Of a DNA stretch of 51,928 bases, positions 9,321 through 17,866 are shown one piece after another (position 1 is the stretch's first letter; the number at the start of each line of letters is the position of its first letter). The stretch covers positions 1 to 51,928 of the forward strand of contig NZ_AUUU01000071.1 of the NCBI RefSeq assembly GCF_002760435.1, written 5' to 3'. The position numbers and the translations under genes were made by a program. Under the pieces are notes generated by a model. The model was not told where the DNA came from, did no database searches, and worked only from the letters and a program-made list of their open reading frames with translations. Source of the stretch: Clostridium sp. LS (GTDB taxonomy: Bacteria; Bacillota; Clostridia; Clostridiales; Clostridiaceae).

Positions 9321-10760
9321 TTAATTGTTATTAACTTTTGTTCCTTTTTCTCTTATTTTCCCTTCCTGGTCAAAATCTAAGCCTCCACCTTTATCACAAG
9401 CAAAGCTTATTGCCTGTTTAGAACTAATTAAAAAGCTTTTTTGAGCATCGATTTTAATATTTTTTTCTGCATTTACACTTATATTGCTTTGACTTGTAAT
9501 ACTCAATGTCCCATCGCTTGTAAGATTCACTTCGGCCTGTCCACTATCACAAGAAATAAAAATTCCATCTGGTGTAAGCTTTACCTGCTTATCATGCACT
9601 GTCCTTAAATACTTGTTATCAGGATTCCCCATCCTATCTTCTGCTTCACCTGCTCCTTGCTTATAATCACTTACTGCACTAACTGCAAAGGCTTCATCTT
9701 CATCCTTAGTAGGAAAATAAACTCTTACACTATCTCCAATTTCAGGCATACAGTACCATCCACTTCCATCACTGCTAGCTGACATTGTAGAAAAATCAAA
9801 CCAATAGGCTGTTCCCTCCTCTTGATTTGCATCTATTTCTAGGTGAACTTTTACTTTATCACCTTGCACTCTTATTATTTTTCCGCCAATAGAACTTCCT
9901 ATAACCTTTGTATTAAAAACTCTTTCCTGCCTTAATCCATTTTTTATTCTTAATTTATAGGTATTTTCTAAGATTCCATCTTTGATTTCATAGATTCCTT
10001 CATATACATAAAAGGCATGACCTTGCATTTTCACGTTATCTCCAAGCCTTAATATTTCATGATTTTCTATTTCATAGGTTATATAATCTACTTCATTGGC
10101 ATCTTTAAGAAAATTTTGGAGCATATAATTATAAGTATCTAAATCTTTATAAATCTTATAATTAGTACTTTTTGTTTTTAATTCCTTAGTCTGATCTGGA
10201 ACTGCCATAACATATTGAATTAACCTAGCATCCATAACAGGAAATAGTCCTTGATTATATTTTGATGCTATTCTCTTTAAAAACTGCCAATCAGTTTCTT
10301 CAAACTGCACTAGTAAATCCTTTACTTCTTCATCTGGTATATTTAAAATATAATTTGAATTCCCATATTCACTCATTATGGAATTTATAAGCTTGTGAGT
10401 TGTCAAAGATGTATCTTGAAAAGATCTTGATTTTAACTTTATATCCATTAAATGTGTCATGCCTTTAGCTTCAAGCTTAATTCTATATACTTCCAGCTCT
10501 ACACTTATTTCAATATTAGTTACAACTCCATAAAATAAGGTCGTATTTTCATTTCCTTCATAATAAACTTCTATAGTTTTATTATTTGTAGTTAAATCAA
10601 TATCTTTATCATCTTCGTTATTCAAAACTCCAGTTAAACTTAAAACTGGATGCTCATTTATATTGGTTTGCAGCTTTAAATTTTCAATGGATTGTAAATC
10701 ATAACCATCAACTCTTATCTTTTCATAATTAATTGCTTCTACTGCCTGGCTTTGATCCAT
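9321..10760 (-). CDS. VgrG-family spike protein (479 aa)
   Basis: A VgrG/Pvc8-type trimeric spike without a C-terminal extension. The N-terminal gp27-like part contains TTHKLINSIMSEYGN and FEETDWQFLKRIASKYNQ (about 115-190). The gp5-like OB fold has the segment GWYCMPEIGDSVRVYFPTKD (about 325-345), and the tail is a beta-helix needle with AEVNLTSDGTLSI and KNIKIDAQKS (about 405-450). The residue pattern is nearly the same in the spikes at 11429, 21369 and 25256, so they are paralogues. The start ATG has GGGAGGGG upstream. It sits between a DcrB-like gene and the pentapeptide adaptor, in the order seen in the other module. Its needle probably carries the DUF4280 tip encoded downstream. Confidence 0.9.
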   Translation of the reverse strand: MDQSQAVEAINYEKIRVDGYDLQSIENLKLQTNINEHPVLSLTGVLNNEDDKDIDLTTNNKTIEVYYEGNENTTLFYGVVTNIEISVELEVYRIKLEAKGMTHLMDIKLKSRSFQDTSLTTHKLINSIMSEYGNSNYILNIPDEEVKDLLVQFEETDWQFLKRIASKYNQGLFPVMDARLIQYVMAVPDQTKELKTKSTNYKIYKDLDTYNYMLQNFLKDANEVDYITYEIENHEILRLGDNVKMQGHAFYVYEGIYEIKDGILENTYKLRIKNGLRQERVFNTKVIGSSIGGKIIRVQGDKVKVHLEIDANQEEGTAYWFDFSTMSASSDGSGWYCMPEIGDSVRVYFPTKDEDEAFAVSAVSDYKQGAGEAEDRMGNPDNKYLRTVHDKQVKLTPDGIFISCDSGQAEVNLTSDGTLSITSQSNISVNAEKNIKIDAQKSFLISSKQAISFACDKGGGLDFDQEGKIREKGTKVNNN

Positions 10761-10783
10761 CTTATATTCCCCTCCCTAAACTT

Positions 10784-11392
10784 TTAACTCATAATTCTTA
10801 ACAGCATTACACTTGCCTTTATTAACAGCCCCCAGGTTTTTATATCCTTATAGAAACAATTGTAATTTCCAACAATTAAAGTTCCTTTATGCTCTCTATA
10901 AAAAATCAGATTATAAACCGGGCCTTTACCAGTTGGAGTCTTATAAGTTCCGTAATATACCTTTGAAGCTCCTTCTCCCACGTCCCCTTCTTCAAGCCAT
11001 TCTAAGTAAAGCTCCATGTCCTTAAAGTTTTTTTCCATCCCCTTTTTAAACTTAGCAAAGCTCTGTTTTTGGACACCTTTGTCTATATATGTTAAAGTAA
11101 AACTCACACCATCAAAATCATTTACTAAAGTAGCATTGGCATTATTATTTACTTTTTCTTCAAAGTACCCTAAAGGCATTGGCATTTGTAGCTTTCCTTT
11201 TATGAAACTTTTACTTGCAAATTTAAAGCTAGTATTATTTATATTCACTGTTCCAGTTTTCATTTGCTCTATTACTTCTTCAAGAGTAATTTCTTCCTTT
11301 GCTTCCCCCTCTTCACTATTTTCTACGCTTGCTTCCTTTTCAATTCTTTGCTGCATTTTTAACTTTGCTATTTTTTCATCTATATTATCCAT
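10784..11392 (-). CDS. DcrB/DUF1795-like protein, possible effector chaperone
   Basis: A 202-residue protein. After a charged N-terminus (about 1-50) it has the DcrB-fold signature KLQMPMPLGYFEEK near residues 67-81 and a strand-rich C-terminal half. The paralogue at 26717-27304 has KMYIPKDFEDMSFE at the matching place. DUF1795/EagR proteins in Gram-negative type VI systems are dedicated chaperones that shield hydrophobic segments of Rhs and PAAR effectors before secretion. Both effectors in this locus have such hydrophobic segments, which fits. It lies between two VgrG genes (24 and 36 bp gaps) in one transcription unit. The fold call is moderate; the chaperone role is inferred from context. 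Confidence 0.65.
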   Translation of the reverse strand: MDNIDEKIAKLKMQQRIEKEASVENSEEGEAKEEITLEEVIEQMKTGTVNINNTSFKFASKSFIKGKLQMPMPLGYFEEKVNNNANATLVNDFDGVSFTLTYIDKGVQKQSFAKFKKGMEKNFKDMELYLEWLEEGDVGEGASKVYYGTYKTPTGKGPVYNLIFYREHKGTLIVGNYNCFYKDIKTWGLLIKASVMLLRIMS

Positions 11393-11428
11393 ATTAAGTT
11401 CTCCTCTATATTAAAATTTTGTTTTAAT

Positions 11429-12871
11429 TTAACCGTTGTTATGAACTCTGGTTCCTGTAAGCAATAGCTCATCTCCTTCATTCATAATAAGGCTGCTTCC
11501 TGCTTCACATAATATATCTACACTTTCACTTGCACTGATTGTCATTTCATTTTCTGCCCTTAAAGAAAGGTTTTCAACACATGCAAGATTAATATTTTTC
11601 TGTCCTTTAACTTCTATAGAACCATCCCTATTTAAATTTACCGATGCTTGTCCTCCACTGCATTCTATAAGGATCCCATTTGGTGTAAATTTAACTTCCT
11701 GCCCTGAATCTGTCTGCAAAGATTTATTTTCTGGGGTAGACATCCTATCATTTTCTGCTTCTGCTCCTGATTTTGCTTCATGGGTGTCAATTGCATTTAT
11801 AACAAAGGCTTTGCTTTCATCCTTCGTTGGACAATATAATCTTATCTTTTCCCCTATTTCAGGCATGCAGTACCACCCTCCACCATCTGGTGATGCTGCA
11901 ACTGTAGAATATGGAAACCAGTAAGCTGTAGAAGCATCTGTGTTATTACTTATTTCTAACTTAACTTTTACTTTGTCCCTTTGTACCTCTAATATAGATC
12001 CATTAATTGATATTCCAATAATATTCATATTGTAAAGTCTCTTTGCTCTAAGACCACCTTTTGATCTCAGTTCATATATATTTTCTAAATTTCCACCTTC
12101 CATGGTGTAAATGGCCTTTCTTACATAAAACTTATGATTCTTAAAATTAAAGTTTTCCCCAAGATTAAATATTTCCTGAGTTCTTATTTTATAAGCTATA
12201 AAGTCTGTTTCTAATACATCAGGCACATCATTATTTTTCACATCATTATATTCACTTACTGCCTTCGAGATTTTATAATTTACTATTTTCGTTTTTGACT
12301 CAACATTTAGTTCCGGAGTGCCTAAATATAAATGAATTTCCTGAAATTCCATTGCACTAATAAGGATTTGATTATATCTAGATACTATACGTTTTAAAAA
12401 TTCATAATCTGTTTCATTGTATTGAAGTATAAATTCGCCAATTGGTTCATTGGGAATACTTATGTTATAATTTGCATTTGGATATGCCTTCATGACTTCA
12501 TCTATAAGTTCATGAGTTGTCATATTTATATTTTGAAAATCTCTTTTTTTCTTTTCAATATCCATCTTATACTCAAAGCTTTTAGCTTCAATAAATAGTG
12601 TGTATACATAATCTATTACTTTAACTTTTATTTGAGTAACAACTCCATTAAATAAAGAAACTTTAGATTCTCCTTTTTCATAAAATACTTCAATTGATGT
12701 TTCTTCGTCAGTGCCCTGCACATAGTCATCTTTCATTTCATCATCTAAGATACATGTAAGATTTAAAACTGCATGATTATTTAAATCATTTTCTATATGC
12801 ATATTTCTTATATACTTAACTTCATAAGTAGATATCCTCAAATTGTCATACGCTATAAAATCTTCTTTCAT
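11429..12871 (-). CDS. VgrG-family spike protein (about 480 aa)
   Basis: Same architecture as the neighbouring spike: TTHELIDEVMKAYPN and YNETDYEFLKRIVSRYNQ in the gp27-like part, GWYCMPEIGEKIRLYCPTKD in the OB fold, and a needle with ASVNLNRDGSIEVKGQKNI. The frame is open to 12934 with a first ATG that has no ribosome site. I chose the ATG at 12871 (MKEDFIAYD) because AGGGAAGGGAAG precedes it and because it aligns with the starts of the other spikes. It is the first gene of the second spike module. A promoter with an extended -10 lies at 13009-13039, so this module may be expressed separately from the structural genes. Confidence 0.88.
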   Translation of the reverse strand: MKEDFIAYDNLRISTYEVKYIRNMHIENDLNNHAVLNLTCILDDEMKDDYVQGTDEETSIEVFYEKGESKVSLFNGVVTQIKVKVIDYVYTLFIEAKSFEYKMDIEKKKRDFQNINMTTHELIDEVMKAYPNANYNISIPNEPIGEFILQYNETDYEFLKRIVSRYNQILISAMEFQEIHLYLGTPELNVESKTKIVNYKISKAVSEYNDVKNNDVPDVLETDFIAYKIRTQEIFNLGENFNFKNHKFYVRKAIYTMEGGNLENIYELRSKGGLRAKRLYNMNIIGISINGSILEVQRDKVKVKLEISNNTDASTAYWFPYSTVAASPDGGGWYCMPEIGEKIRLYCPTKDESKAFVINAIDTHEAKSGAEAENDRMSTPENKSLQTDSGQEVKFTPNGILIECSGGQASVNLNRDGSIEVKGQKNINLACVENLSLRAENEMTISASESVDILCEAGSSLIMNEGDELLLTGTRVHNNG

Positions 12872-13008
12872 GATAAATATCTTCCCTTCCCTAATTTTAA
12901 TTTCATTGTTAACTACAAAATCTATATTCCTCATTACTTTTAATCAACTTATGACCGTCCTTTTCTTGTATATTTCTCTTATTTCTCACATTAAGCGTTA
13001 TTTATTCC

Positions 13009-13039
13009 ATTATATCACAAATAATATATCAACTGCCAA
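13009..13039 (-). promoter_or_regulatory. Putative sigma-A promoter with extended -10 for the second spike module
   Basis: On the minus strand TGATATAAT (an extended -10, TGnTATAAT) is preceded by TTGGCA at a 19-base spacing. The -10 hexamer is perfect and the -35 matches five of six bases; the spacing is long, but the extended -10 can compensate. It lies about 140 bp before the VgrG start at 12871 and just downstream of the hairpin at 13112-13181. Confidence 0.5.
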
Positions 13040-13111
13040 TACCATATTGTTGGCTATTATTTGAATAAATATTTTTTATTTAAATTATCACAGAATCTAA
13101 TTGTTTTTACT

Positions 13112-13181
13112 GTTGTAAAGAACAAAATTAAGGAGTATATATTTCTTTAACTAGAAATATATACTCCTACATCTTTACAAC
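13112..13181. terminator. Nested hairpin between nuclease gene and VgrG gene
   Basis: A perfect 16-bp stem (13131-13146 with 13153-13168, AGGAGTATATATTTCT) has a 6-base loop. An outer 10-bp stem (GTTGTAAAGA, 13112-13121 with 13172-13181) encloses it. There is no long U tract directly behind it. It lies downstream of the PD-(D/E)XK gene on the minus strand and upstream of the VgrG promoter, so a terminator is the simplest reading; a small palindromic insertion is the alternative. Confidence 0.6.
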
Positions 13182-13220
13182 TTACTTGACACATTAACTT
13201 GTCATACACTTTTATTTTTA

Positions 13221-14081
13221 TTAATTTAATTCTTCCTTAATTTTCAATACTTCCTCAATGCTTAACCCTGTTCCCTTTGCAACTATATCAACATCTAACC
13301 CCATACTTAAAAAGTTCTTAGCATTCTTTATTGTTGCTTCTTTTATTCCCTCTTCTTTTGCACCTTCAATCATACTCTTTTCATCTAGTATTTTTTTCAT
13401 TCGAAGTTCTGCAAGTCTCACAGTTTCAGGGTCTCTGCTTAGCATATCCAAAACAGTTATTGCTTTCCTTATTTCTGGTTCTCCCATTTCTACAACCTCC
13501 ATAATTCTTTTTTCTGGTTTAGTCAAAAATGCAAGCCATTTATTTAAACTGTTATTAAGTTCTGGTTGTTCGTTTAGATATTTAGGTAACTCAATAAAAT
13601 GTATCTCCAATATATCCGTAAGTTTCGTCTTTTCCTCATCTTCCCACAAGTGATAAGTTGTATGATATTTTTTACTTTCAATATAATTGAAGTTTAATAT
13701 ATTTATTGTTATAGTTTTATTAAGATTCTTATAGTTTTCACCTTTTTTTATCTGATTAGAATACAATCTAGACCAATAAAAAAGAGTTCTATTTATCATA
13801 TTATATCTATTTATAAGCTGTATCTCTACGTTTATGTGAATTCCTTTTTCTGTTACTACCCTTACATCCAATATTCCAATCTTATCGTCTATTGCCTCTA
13901 CATCAGATAATTTTGTATCTACATATTCAATGTGCCTTATCTTTTCTTTTTCCGTCCTCTCTAATAAAGCATTTAAGAAGCTTATTAATATATCCTCATT
14001 TTCAGGGCTTCCAAATATCTTTTGAAATACTACATCATTCTTAGGATCTAGTATCATTTTGTCATCATAGTTTATATCCAC
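13221..14081 (-). CDS. PD-(D/E)XK nuclease family transposase (Rpn/PDDEXK_2 type)
   Basis: A 286-residue protein with the family opening DPKNDVVFQKIFGSPENEDILISFLNALL, broken here as DPKNDVVFQKIFG at about 12-24 and LISFLNALL near 32-40. The nuclease core follows: GILDVRVVTEKG with the metal Asp, then INVEIQL (E-x-Q, about 88-93). The helical C-terminus ends in GLSIEEVLKIKEEL. Proteins of this family are RecA-independent, mobility-associated nucleases that are often present in many copies in clostridia. The start is GTG with GAGG about 10 bases upstream. It has its own promoter-terminator setting and interrupts the effector region, so it is probably a passenger rather than part of the injection system. 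Confidence 0.85.
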   Translation of the reverse strand: MDINYDDKMILDPKNDVVFQKIFGSPENEDILISFLNALLERTEKEKIRHIEYVDTKLSDVEAIDDKIGILDVRVVTEKGIHINVEIQLINRYNMINRTLFYWSRLYSNQIKKGENYKNLNKTITINILNFNYIESKKYHTTYHLWEDEEKTKLTDILEIHFIELPKYLNEQPELNNSLNKWLAFLTKPEKRIMEVVEMGEPEIRKAITVLDMLSRDPETVRLAELRMKKILDEKSMIEGAKEEGIKEATIKNAKNFLSMGLDVDIVAKGTGLSIEEVLKIKEELN

Positions 14082-14280
14082 ACTTTATCACTTCCTCTTT
14101 TAATAATATTTTACCAAATGTATCACTATTATTCTATATTTAATCATTAATATTTCAGTCATATTCTCGCTGCCATATGTGGTTGGGGCGCAGTAATTTA
14201 GCTTTTGCTATAATTACACATGATCTTATTAATATTCTCCATTATTACCATCGAGATTTCACTTGATAATATCTACTCTT

Positions 14281-14453
14281 CTATAAAATTAAATTTTCAA
14301 TATCCCAACGAGCTCTTATTATTTTGAATAAAGTCTTAAGCTCCATCTCCATACAAGTCGTTATAATTATTATTTGCGACCGCTTTTTATTTGTGTATTT
14401 CATTGTATATTTTACAAAACGTAATGGCTCTAATACCTTAGAATTTTGTTCTT
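14281..14453 (-). pseudogene. DDE transposase C-terminal shard
   Basis: The minus strand reads KVLEPLRFVKYTMKYT, then LKTLFKIIRARWDIENLIL before a TAG at 14281. The pair EPLRFVK and (K/R)xRWDIEN is typical of the C-terminal part of IS4-like DDE transposases, where the Glu of RWxIE is catalytic. Nothing recognisable precedes it and no intact transposase is present. The rest of the gap 14082-14513 shows no gene I can support. Confidence 0.55.
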
Positions 14454-14513
14454 TTTATAGCTTGTTTAACACCAATGCTTGCAATTTACTTTGGCAGTTT
14501 ATTTAAATAATAT

Positions 14514-15062
14514 TTACATCTCATTTTTTAAGCTGTTTACTAGTTCATAAACCTTCTTTGCATCAGGTATATCATAAAATGTAGGAATGCCCTCACCAAA
14601 GTAATCCAATGTAGATTTAATACCTGTGGCATCAGACATTCTAGTATGCAGAGGAATTTCTCCAAATCTTATTGTTCCTATTCCATCATTGCTTATAGAT
14701 ATATCAATATTCTTTATTTCATTAATGTATTTTCTAACTACTTCCTCACGTTTTGTAACTTTAAATATTAGTATTCGCTTATCTGTTACAGCATATAGTG
14801 TTTTTTCTTTCTCTTCTCTTTCTATTTTGAACCTTCCCACCATAAAGTAATATCCAATGCCAATAAATATTAATCCAAGCAAAGCGAATAAAACTCCCAC
14901 TATAAGCATAAATAATAATACTATTCCACAAAATATACTACCTAGAACTTGTAATTTATTACTATGGATTGACTGTTTTCTAACAACAGGCTTTCCAGCC
15001 CATAGAATTTTTTCTTCTTTTAACAGATTTCTTTCAATTATGTCCGAAAATAAATTATCCAT
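14514..15062 (-). CDS. Membrane protein with bacterial PH-like domain
   Basis: About 182 residues. The first ATG of the open frame is at 15140, but the ATG at 15062 (MDNLFSDIIE) has GGAGGGGG directly upstream, so I use it. The order is a short N-terminus with LLKEEKILWAGKP, two membrane helices (about 45-75 of the mature numbering, LLFMLIVGVLFALLGLIFIG) and a beta-rich PH-like domain with LYAVTDKRILIFKV, the usual signature of the YdbT/bPH group. The function of such proteins is unknown. It follows two small membrane ORFs in the same direction. I see no link to the injection system except position. Confidence 0.75.
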   Translation of the reverse strand: MDNLFSDIIERNLLKEEKILWAGKPVVRKQSIHSNKLQVLGSIFCGIVLLFMLIVGVLFALLGLIFIGIGYYFMVGRFKIEREEKEKTLYAVTDKRILIFKVTKREEVVRKYINEIKNIDISISNDGIGTIRFGEIPLHTRMSDATGIKSTLDYFGEGIPTFYDIPDAKKVYELVNSLKNEM

Positions 15063-15102
15063 AATTCCCCCTCCATCAATTTTTAATAAATAATTAATTG
15101 CT

Positions 15103-15390
15103 TCACTCTTCCCAAAATACGTAAATTCCCACAATGACATGTATAACGAAGGTTACAAAAGTACTTATGCCTAATATGAGATTTAACTTATAATCCCATT
15201 CACTTATTTGAACAGGTGCATGTGCTGGCCTAACCACAAAATATGCACCATTTTGAATATATCCTTCAAAAAACACATCGTGCATACCAATCATATCTGA
15301 ATGATACACCGAAGCTAAAAAGATACCAGAATAAATAGCTCTAGATATAAATAATAACACCTTATATTTTTTTAGGTAGCTGACTTTCAA
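15103..15390 (-). CDS. Small membrane protein, unknown
   Basis: A 95-residue ORF with hydrophobic segments at about 10-27 and 69-91 (LGISTFVTFVIHVIVGIYVF). It begins with a TTG at 15390 that directly follows an in-frame stop and has no good ribosome site; it overlaps the 32-codon ORF upstream by 29 bases, so coupling could start it. It may be a truncated relic. I do not recognise the family. It lies among effector debris, where small membrane proteins are often immunity proteins. Confidence 0.4.
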   Translation of the reverse strand: MKVSYLKKYKVLLFISRAIYSGIFLASVYHSDMIGMHDVFFEGYIQNGAYFVVRPAHAPVQISEWDYKLNLILGISTFVTFVIHVIVGIYVFWEE

Positions 15391-15460
15391 TCAACTTGCG
15401 TAAATTTACAATCAAAACAATAACAGATATAATCCAAAACGAACTATTATTATGCAACAT
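15362..15460 (-). CDS. Possible 32-residue single-helix membrane peptide
   Basis: ATG at 15458-15460 is preceded by GAGGAGG at a 10-base spacing. The frame gives MLHNNSSFWIISVIVLIVNL followed by RKLIESQLPKKI and a TAA at 15362. It has one hydrophobic helix and a basic tail, like many clostridial micro-proteins. It overlaps the next ORF. The evidence is only the ribosome site and the composition. Confidence 0.4.
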   Translation of the reverse strand: MLHNNSSFWIISVIVLIVNLRKLIESQLPKKI

Positions 15461-15585
15461 GAATGTAAAACCTCCTCATATTTAGCCCTATAGTTTTATC
15501 GAATTATAAAATGCTTTGTAAATCTACTATTGATTTTTTATCTTTGGGATAACAATAATACTTTTAATATACCATTTTCTATACT

Positions 15586-15755
15586 TTAAGACTCAAATTT
15601 AATATCCTTATTATTTTTTGCTCTATCTATATTCTGTTGTACAGTTTCAATCGCCTCATCACTGCTTATACTTAATAAAAGTATTGTCCTTGCCAAAATT
15701 GTTGCTCCTACAATAGCTAAAATTAATAATCCATACTGACTAATAGATGTTAACT
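15586..15755 (-). pseudogene. Fragment of a small membrane protein
   Basis: The minus strand is open from a stop near 15756 to a TAA at 15586 and reads LTSISQYGLLILAIVGATIL then ARTILLLSISSDEAIETVQQ and a hydrophilic end. It has one transmembrane helix and a charged tail but no start codon or ribosome site, so it looks like a gene remnant. The remainder of 15391-15877 holds nothing else I can call. Confidence 0.3.
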
Positions 15756-15877
15756 TGTAGTGCTAAACAATGCTTGTTTAACATAGTTCTGCCTAAAAAT
15801 ATATTATATAAGCACAATTACTAAGCACCCTATATATAGTTTATTAGATATTATTCTTTTTATTTTGTTTTTCATAA

Positions 15878-16138
15878 TTATTCCCGTCCCCTTGCTAATT
15901 CTTCTAAAGAATATTTTTTATCACATTTTGGACAATAATAAAAAATAGTAACTTCATATGCTTTATCATATGATAAGCCTGTCACAATACCTCTAAACTT
16001 TTTCATTCCTACATATTTTTTACTTGTTACTTTTTTCATTTTTGTTCCACATATTTTACAAACTTTTCTGCTAAATAAAAAGTATTTTAATTCCCTAAAT
16101 CCAAATGACCATTCTTTTATATCTCCCAATCTTATCAC
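15878..16138 (-). CDS. Zinc-ribbon-like small protein or tail of a broken effector
   Basis: An 86-residue ORF with two CxxC pairs, CKIC at 27-30 and CPKC at 69-72, which look like a zinc ribbon with an insert. GTG at 16138 or a TTG three codons later could start it, with AGAGG upstream. Upstream DNA stays open in this same frame, through the segment encoding SVSVGLADSEV, so the ORF could instead be the C-terminus of the decayed effector at 16141-17280. I cannot choose between the two. No function is recognised. Confidence 0.45.
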   Translation of the reverse strand: MIRLGDIKEWSFGFRELKYFLFSRKVCKICGTKMKKVTSKKYVGMKKFRGIVTGLSYDKAYEVTIFYYCPKCDKKYSLEELARGRE

Positions 16139-16140
16139 CT

Positions 16141-16411
16141 CTGAATCCGCTAATCCTACTGATACTGAAAGCCCAATCCCTAAAAGCGCAGCAGCTTTTG
16201 CTTTTACCTTAAGTTTACCTTCATCTATTCCAGCTTCTGCTTCTGAACCAATTGCCCCTCTTCTTCAAGGCTTATCTCTAATCCAAGTATTGTAAACTTT
16301 TCTTCAGCTTTCGCTGAATGAAGTGTTGCTATAGCTCCTGCTTTTCCTTTACAATTTATTTTTCCAATTTCTTCATCTTTCCCTATTTCTAAGCCCAATT
16401 CAGCTTTTTCG
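16141..16411 (-). pseudogene. Toxin-region remnant of a decayed VgrG effector
   Basis: This stretch continues the remnant at 16412-17280 after a one-base frame change. It reads TAYSEKAELGLEIGKDEEIG, GKAGAIATLHSAKAEEKF and ILGLEISLEEEG. A further frame change follows in a G run near 16257, then it reads AIGSEAEAGIDEGKLKVKAK. Alternating Ala/Gly/Lys/Glu text of this kind is common in the C-terminal parts of Gram-positive polymorphic toxins. Two frame changes in 270 bases mark it as broken. Confidence 0.5.
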
Positions 16412-17280
16412 CTATAAGCAGTAGTTATAATTAGTCTCCTTTCCTGTTAATAATTTTGTACTTCCATCAACAGCTGAACTAACATAACCACCAGCTCCTT
16501 TTCCAACAGGTTTATAAACACCATCTCTAATATAATTTTCTGTTCCAACTTTATCATTTTCACCATTGGCAAGATGCTTAAAATCTCTTACACCATCCAT
16601 AATAGAATTTATGCCATGTGCTGCTGCTACATATGAAACTGGTGAGCTAAGTCCATCACTAAATATAACCGCTCCCACTGCTGCTACAGTAATTACTCCA
16701 CCAACAATTTCTAGACCGGCATAGAAATAATTACCCGCAGTACTATTAATTGCTCCTACTACTGCTTTAGCTGCCATAACTGCTCCAATCAAGAGTGTAG
16801 CTCCTACTCCAAATGTAGCTACTGATTCAACCACCGCCACAGCTACTAAAGCACACTTAGCTAAAAGCCCACAATTAAATCCACTTTTTCTTCTTTGGGC
16901 GGATCAGGTTTTTTACCTAACTTTGGCTCATCATCAAAATCAGGAAATGGTTCTTTATATGTTCCATCTAATTTCACATTGTTTGACTTATAATTCAAAT
17001 CTCCTTATACTGTCATTCCACTCCCTGAATTTGTTTTTATTATAGCTATTTGACTTTGTGCATTTATTTTTACACTTTTAGGAGTCTTCATTATTATTTC
17101 TTCATTTGCATTCATAATTAACTTTTTAGGACTTGTAAGTGTTACTCCTACATTATCTTCAAATTTTAAGCTTAATGGACTGCTGCTTCCACCTTTAATG
17201 TTCATTGCATCTCTGGTATCATTTTTATTTCACTGCCATGTTCAGCTTCAAGGTACCTTCTAGTAGCTACTCAAATATCA
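16412..17280 (-). pseudogene. Decayed VgrG needle and pre-toxin domain
   Basis: The segment matches the needle region of the intact 711-residue VgrG (21369-23504): both encode RRYLEAEHGS / KRYLGTEHGS, then NIKGGSSSPLS, SPKKL, IIMKTPKSVKINAQSQIAI and GDLNYKSNNV. It has a frameshift near 17215, a TAA at 17005 where the intact copy has Glu, and another frameshift near 16870. After that, a frame starting at GTG 16840 encodes a hydrophobic pre-toxin (VESVATFGVGATLLIGAVM) ending at 16412, unlike the pre-toxin of the 711-residue protein. Most of the gp27-like head is missing. It is an orphan effector tail of the kind left by recombination in toxin cassettes. Confidence 0.8.
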
Positions 17281-17314
17281 ATGATATGTTTCCAAAACTT
17301 TATTCTAATTTCCA

Positions 17315-17352
17315 AAGAGAGATAATATTCTTATAGAACGATTATCTCTCTT
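17315..17352 (-). terminator. Hairpin terminator downstream of the immunity-like gene
   Basis: A perfect 12-bp stem, AAGAGAGATAAT (17315-17326) with ATTATCTCTCTT (17341-17352), has a 14-base loop. On the minus strand it is followed by a short T-rich stretch. It lies about 90 bp after the stop of the 140-residue membrane protein. Confidence 0.5.
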
Positions 17353-17443
17353 AATACATTTTAGAATTCCAAATCTATTATCCAATCCAGCAGAAACGTC
17401 TACAATTTAATTCATTTAATTGTATTTATCTTTATTTTACGGT

Positions 17444-17866
17444 TTACTTCTTTACTTTACGCCTATGATCAATAATGCAAACATTTATGAAAAGTAGTAT
17501 TAAATATAAACATAAAAACATTCCAAATATATAATCAACCTTTTGGTATATTTCCTTAAGATTTGTTATTCCTTTATAATTAAATATCATCATAATTTCT
17601 AAAATTAACTTCAATAAATTAGTTGGTGCAAGAGTAACATATGACATTAATCCTATTATTGGTAATTTGTTGGCATCAGAATCAGCTACAAACCTATTTC
17701 TTCCTACACCTTTGCCTATTAATAATGTTTTAATTACTGCATTTTCAATAATAATATATTTATTAAATAGACTTTCACGAAAATAACATGCATTATATCT
17801 GCAAATTCCATTAAATAGGAAAAACATAAAAGTATCACAAATAATAAGTATTATCTTATTCAACAT
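17444..17866 (-). CDS. Small membrane protein, probable immunity protein (second copy)
   Basis: A 140-residue protein with hydrophobic segments at the N-terminus, the middle (near 73-95) and the C-terminus (FGMFLCLYLILLFINVCII). It is a paralogue of the protein at 20983-21375: both have KYIIIxN, a GxGRxRxV/xSxGRDRIV segment, GLMSYV or GIISYI, and FNYxGxxNL. Its ATG overlaps the stop of a decayed effector tail, exactly as the paralogue overlaps the intact 711-residue effector. That shared arrangement is the reason for the immunity call. A membrane immunity protein would fit a toxin acting on the membrane. No direct evidence of function. Confidence 0.65.
   Translation of the reverse strand: MLNKIILIICDTFMFFLFNGICRYNACYFRESLFNKYIIIENAVIKTLLIGKGVGRNRFVADSDANKLPIIGLMSYVTLAPTNLLKLILEIMMIFNYKGITNLKEIYQKVDYIFGMFLCLYLILLFINVCIIDHRRKVKK

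Noticed and set aside
14324..14506. 60-codon plus-strand ORF
   Set aside because: It is antisense to the transposase shard at 14281-14453 and has no ribosome site.
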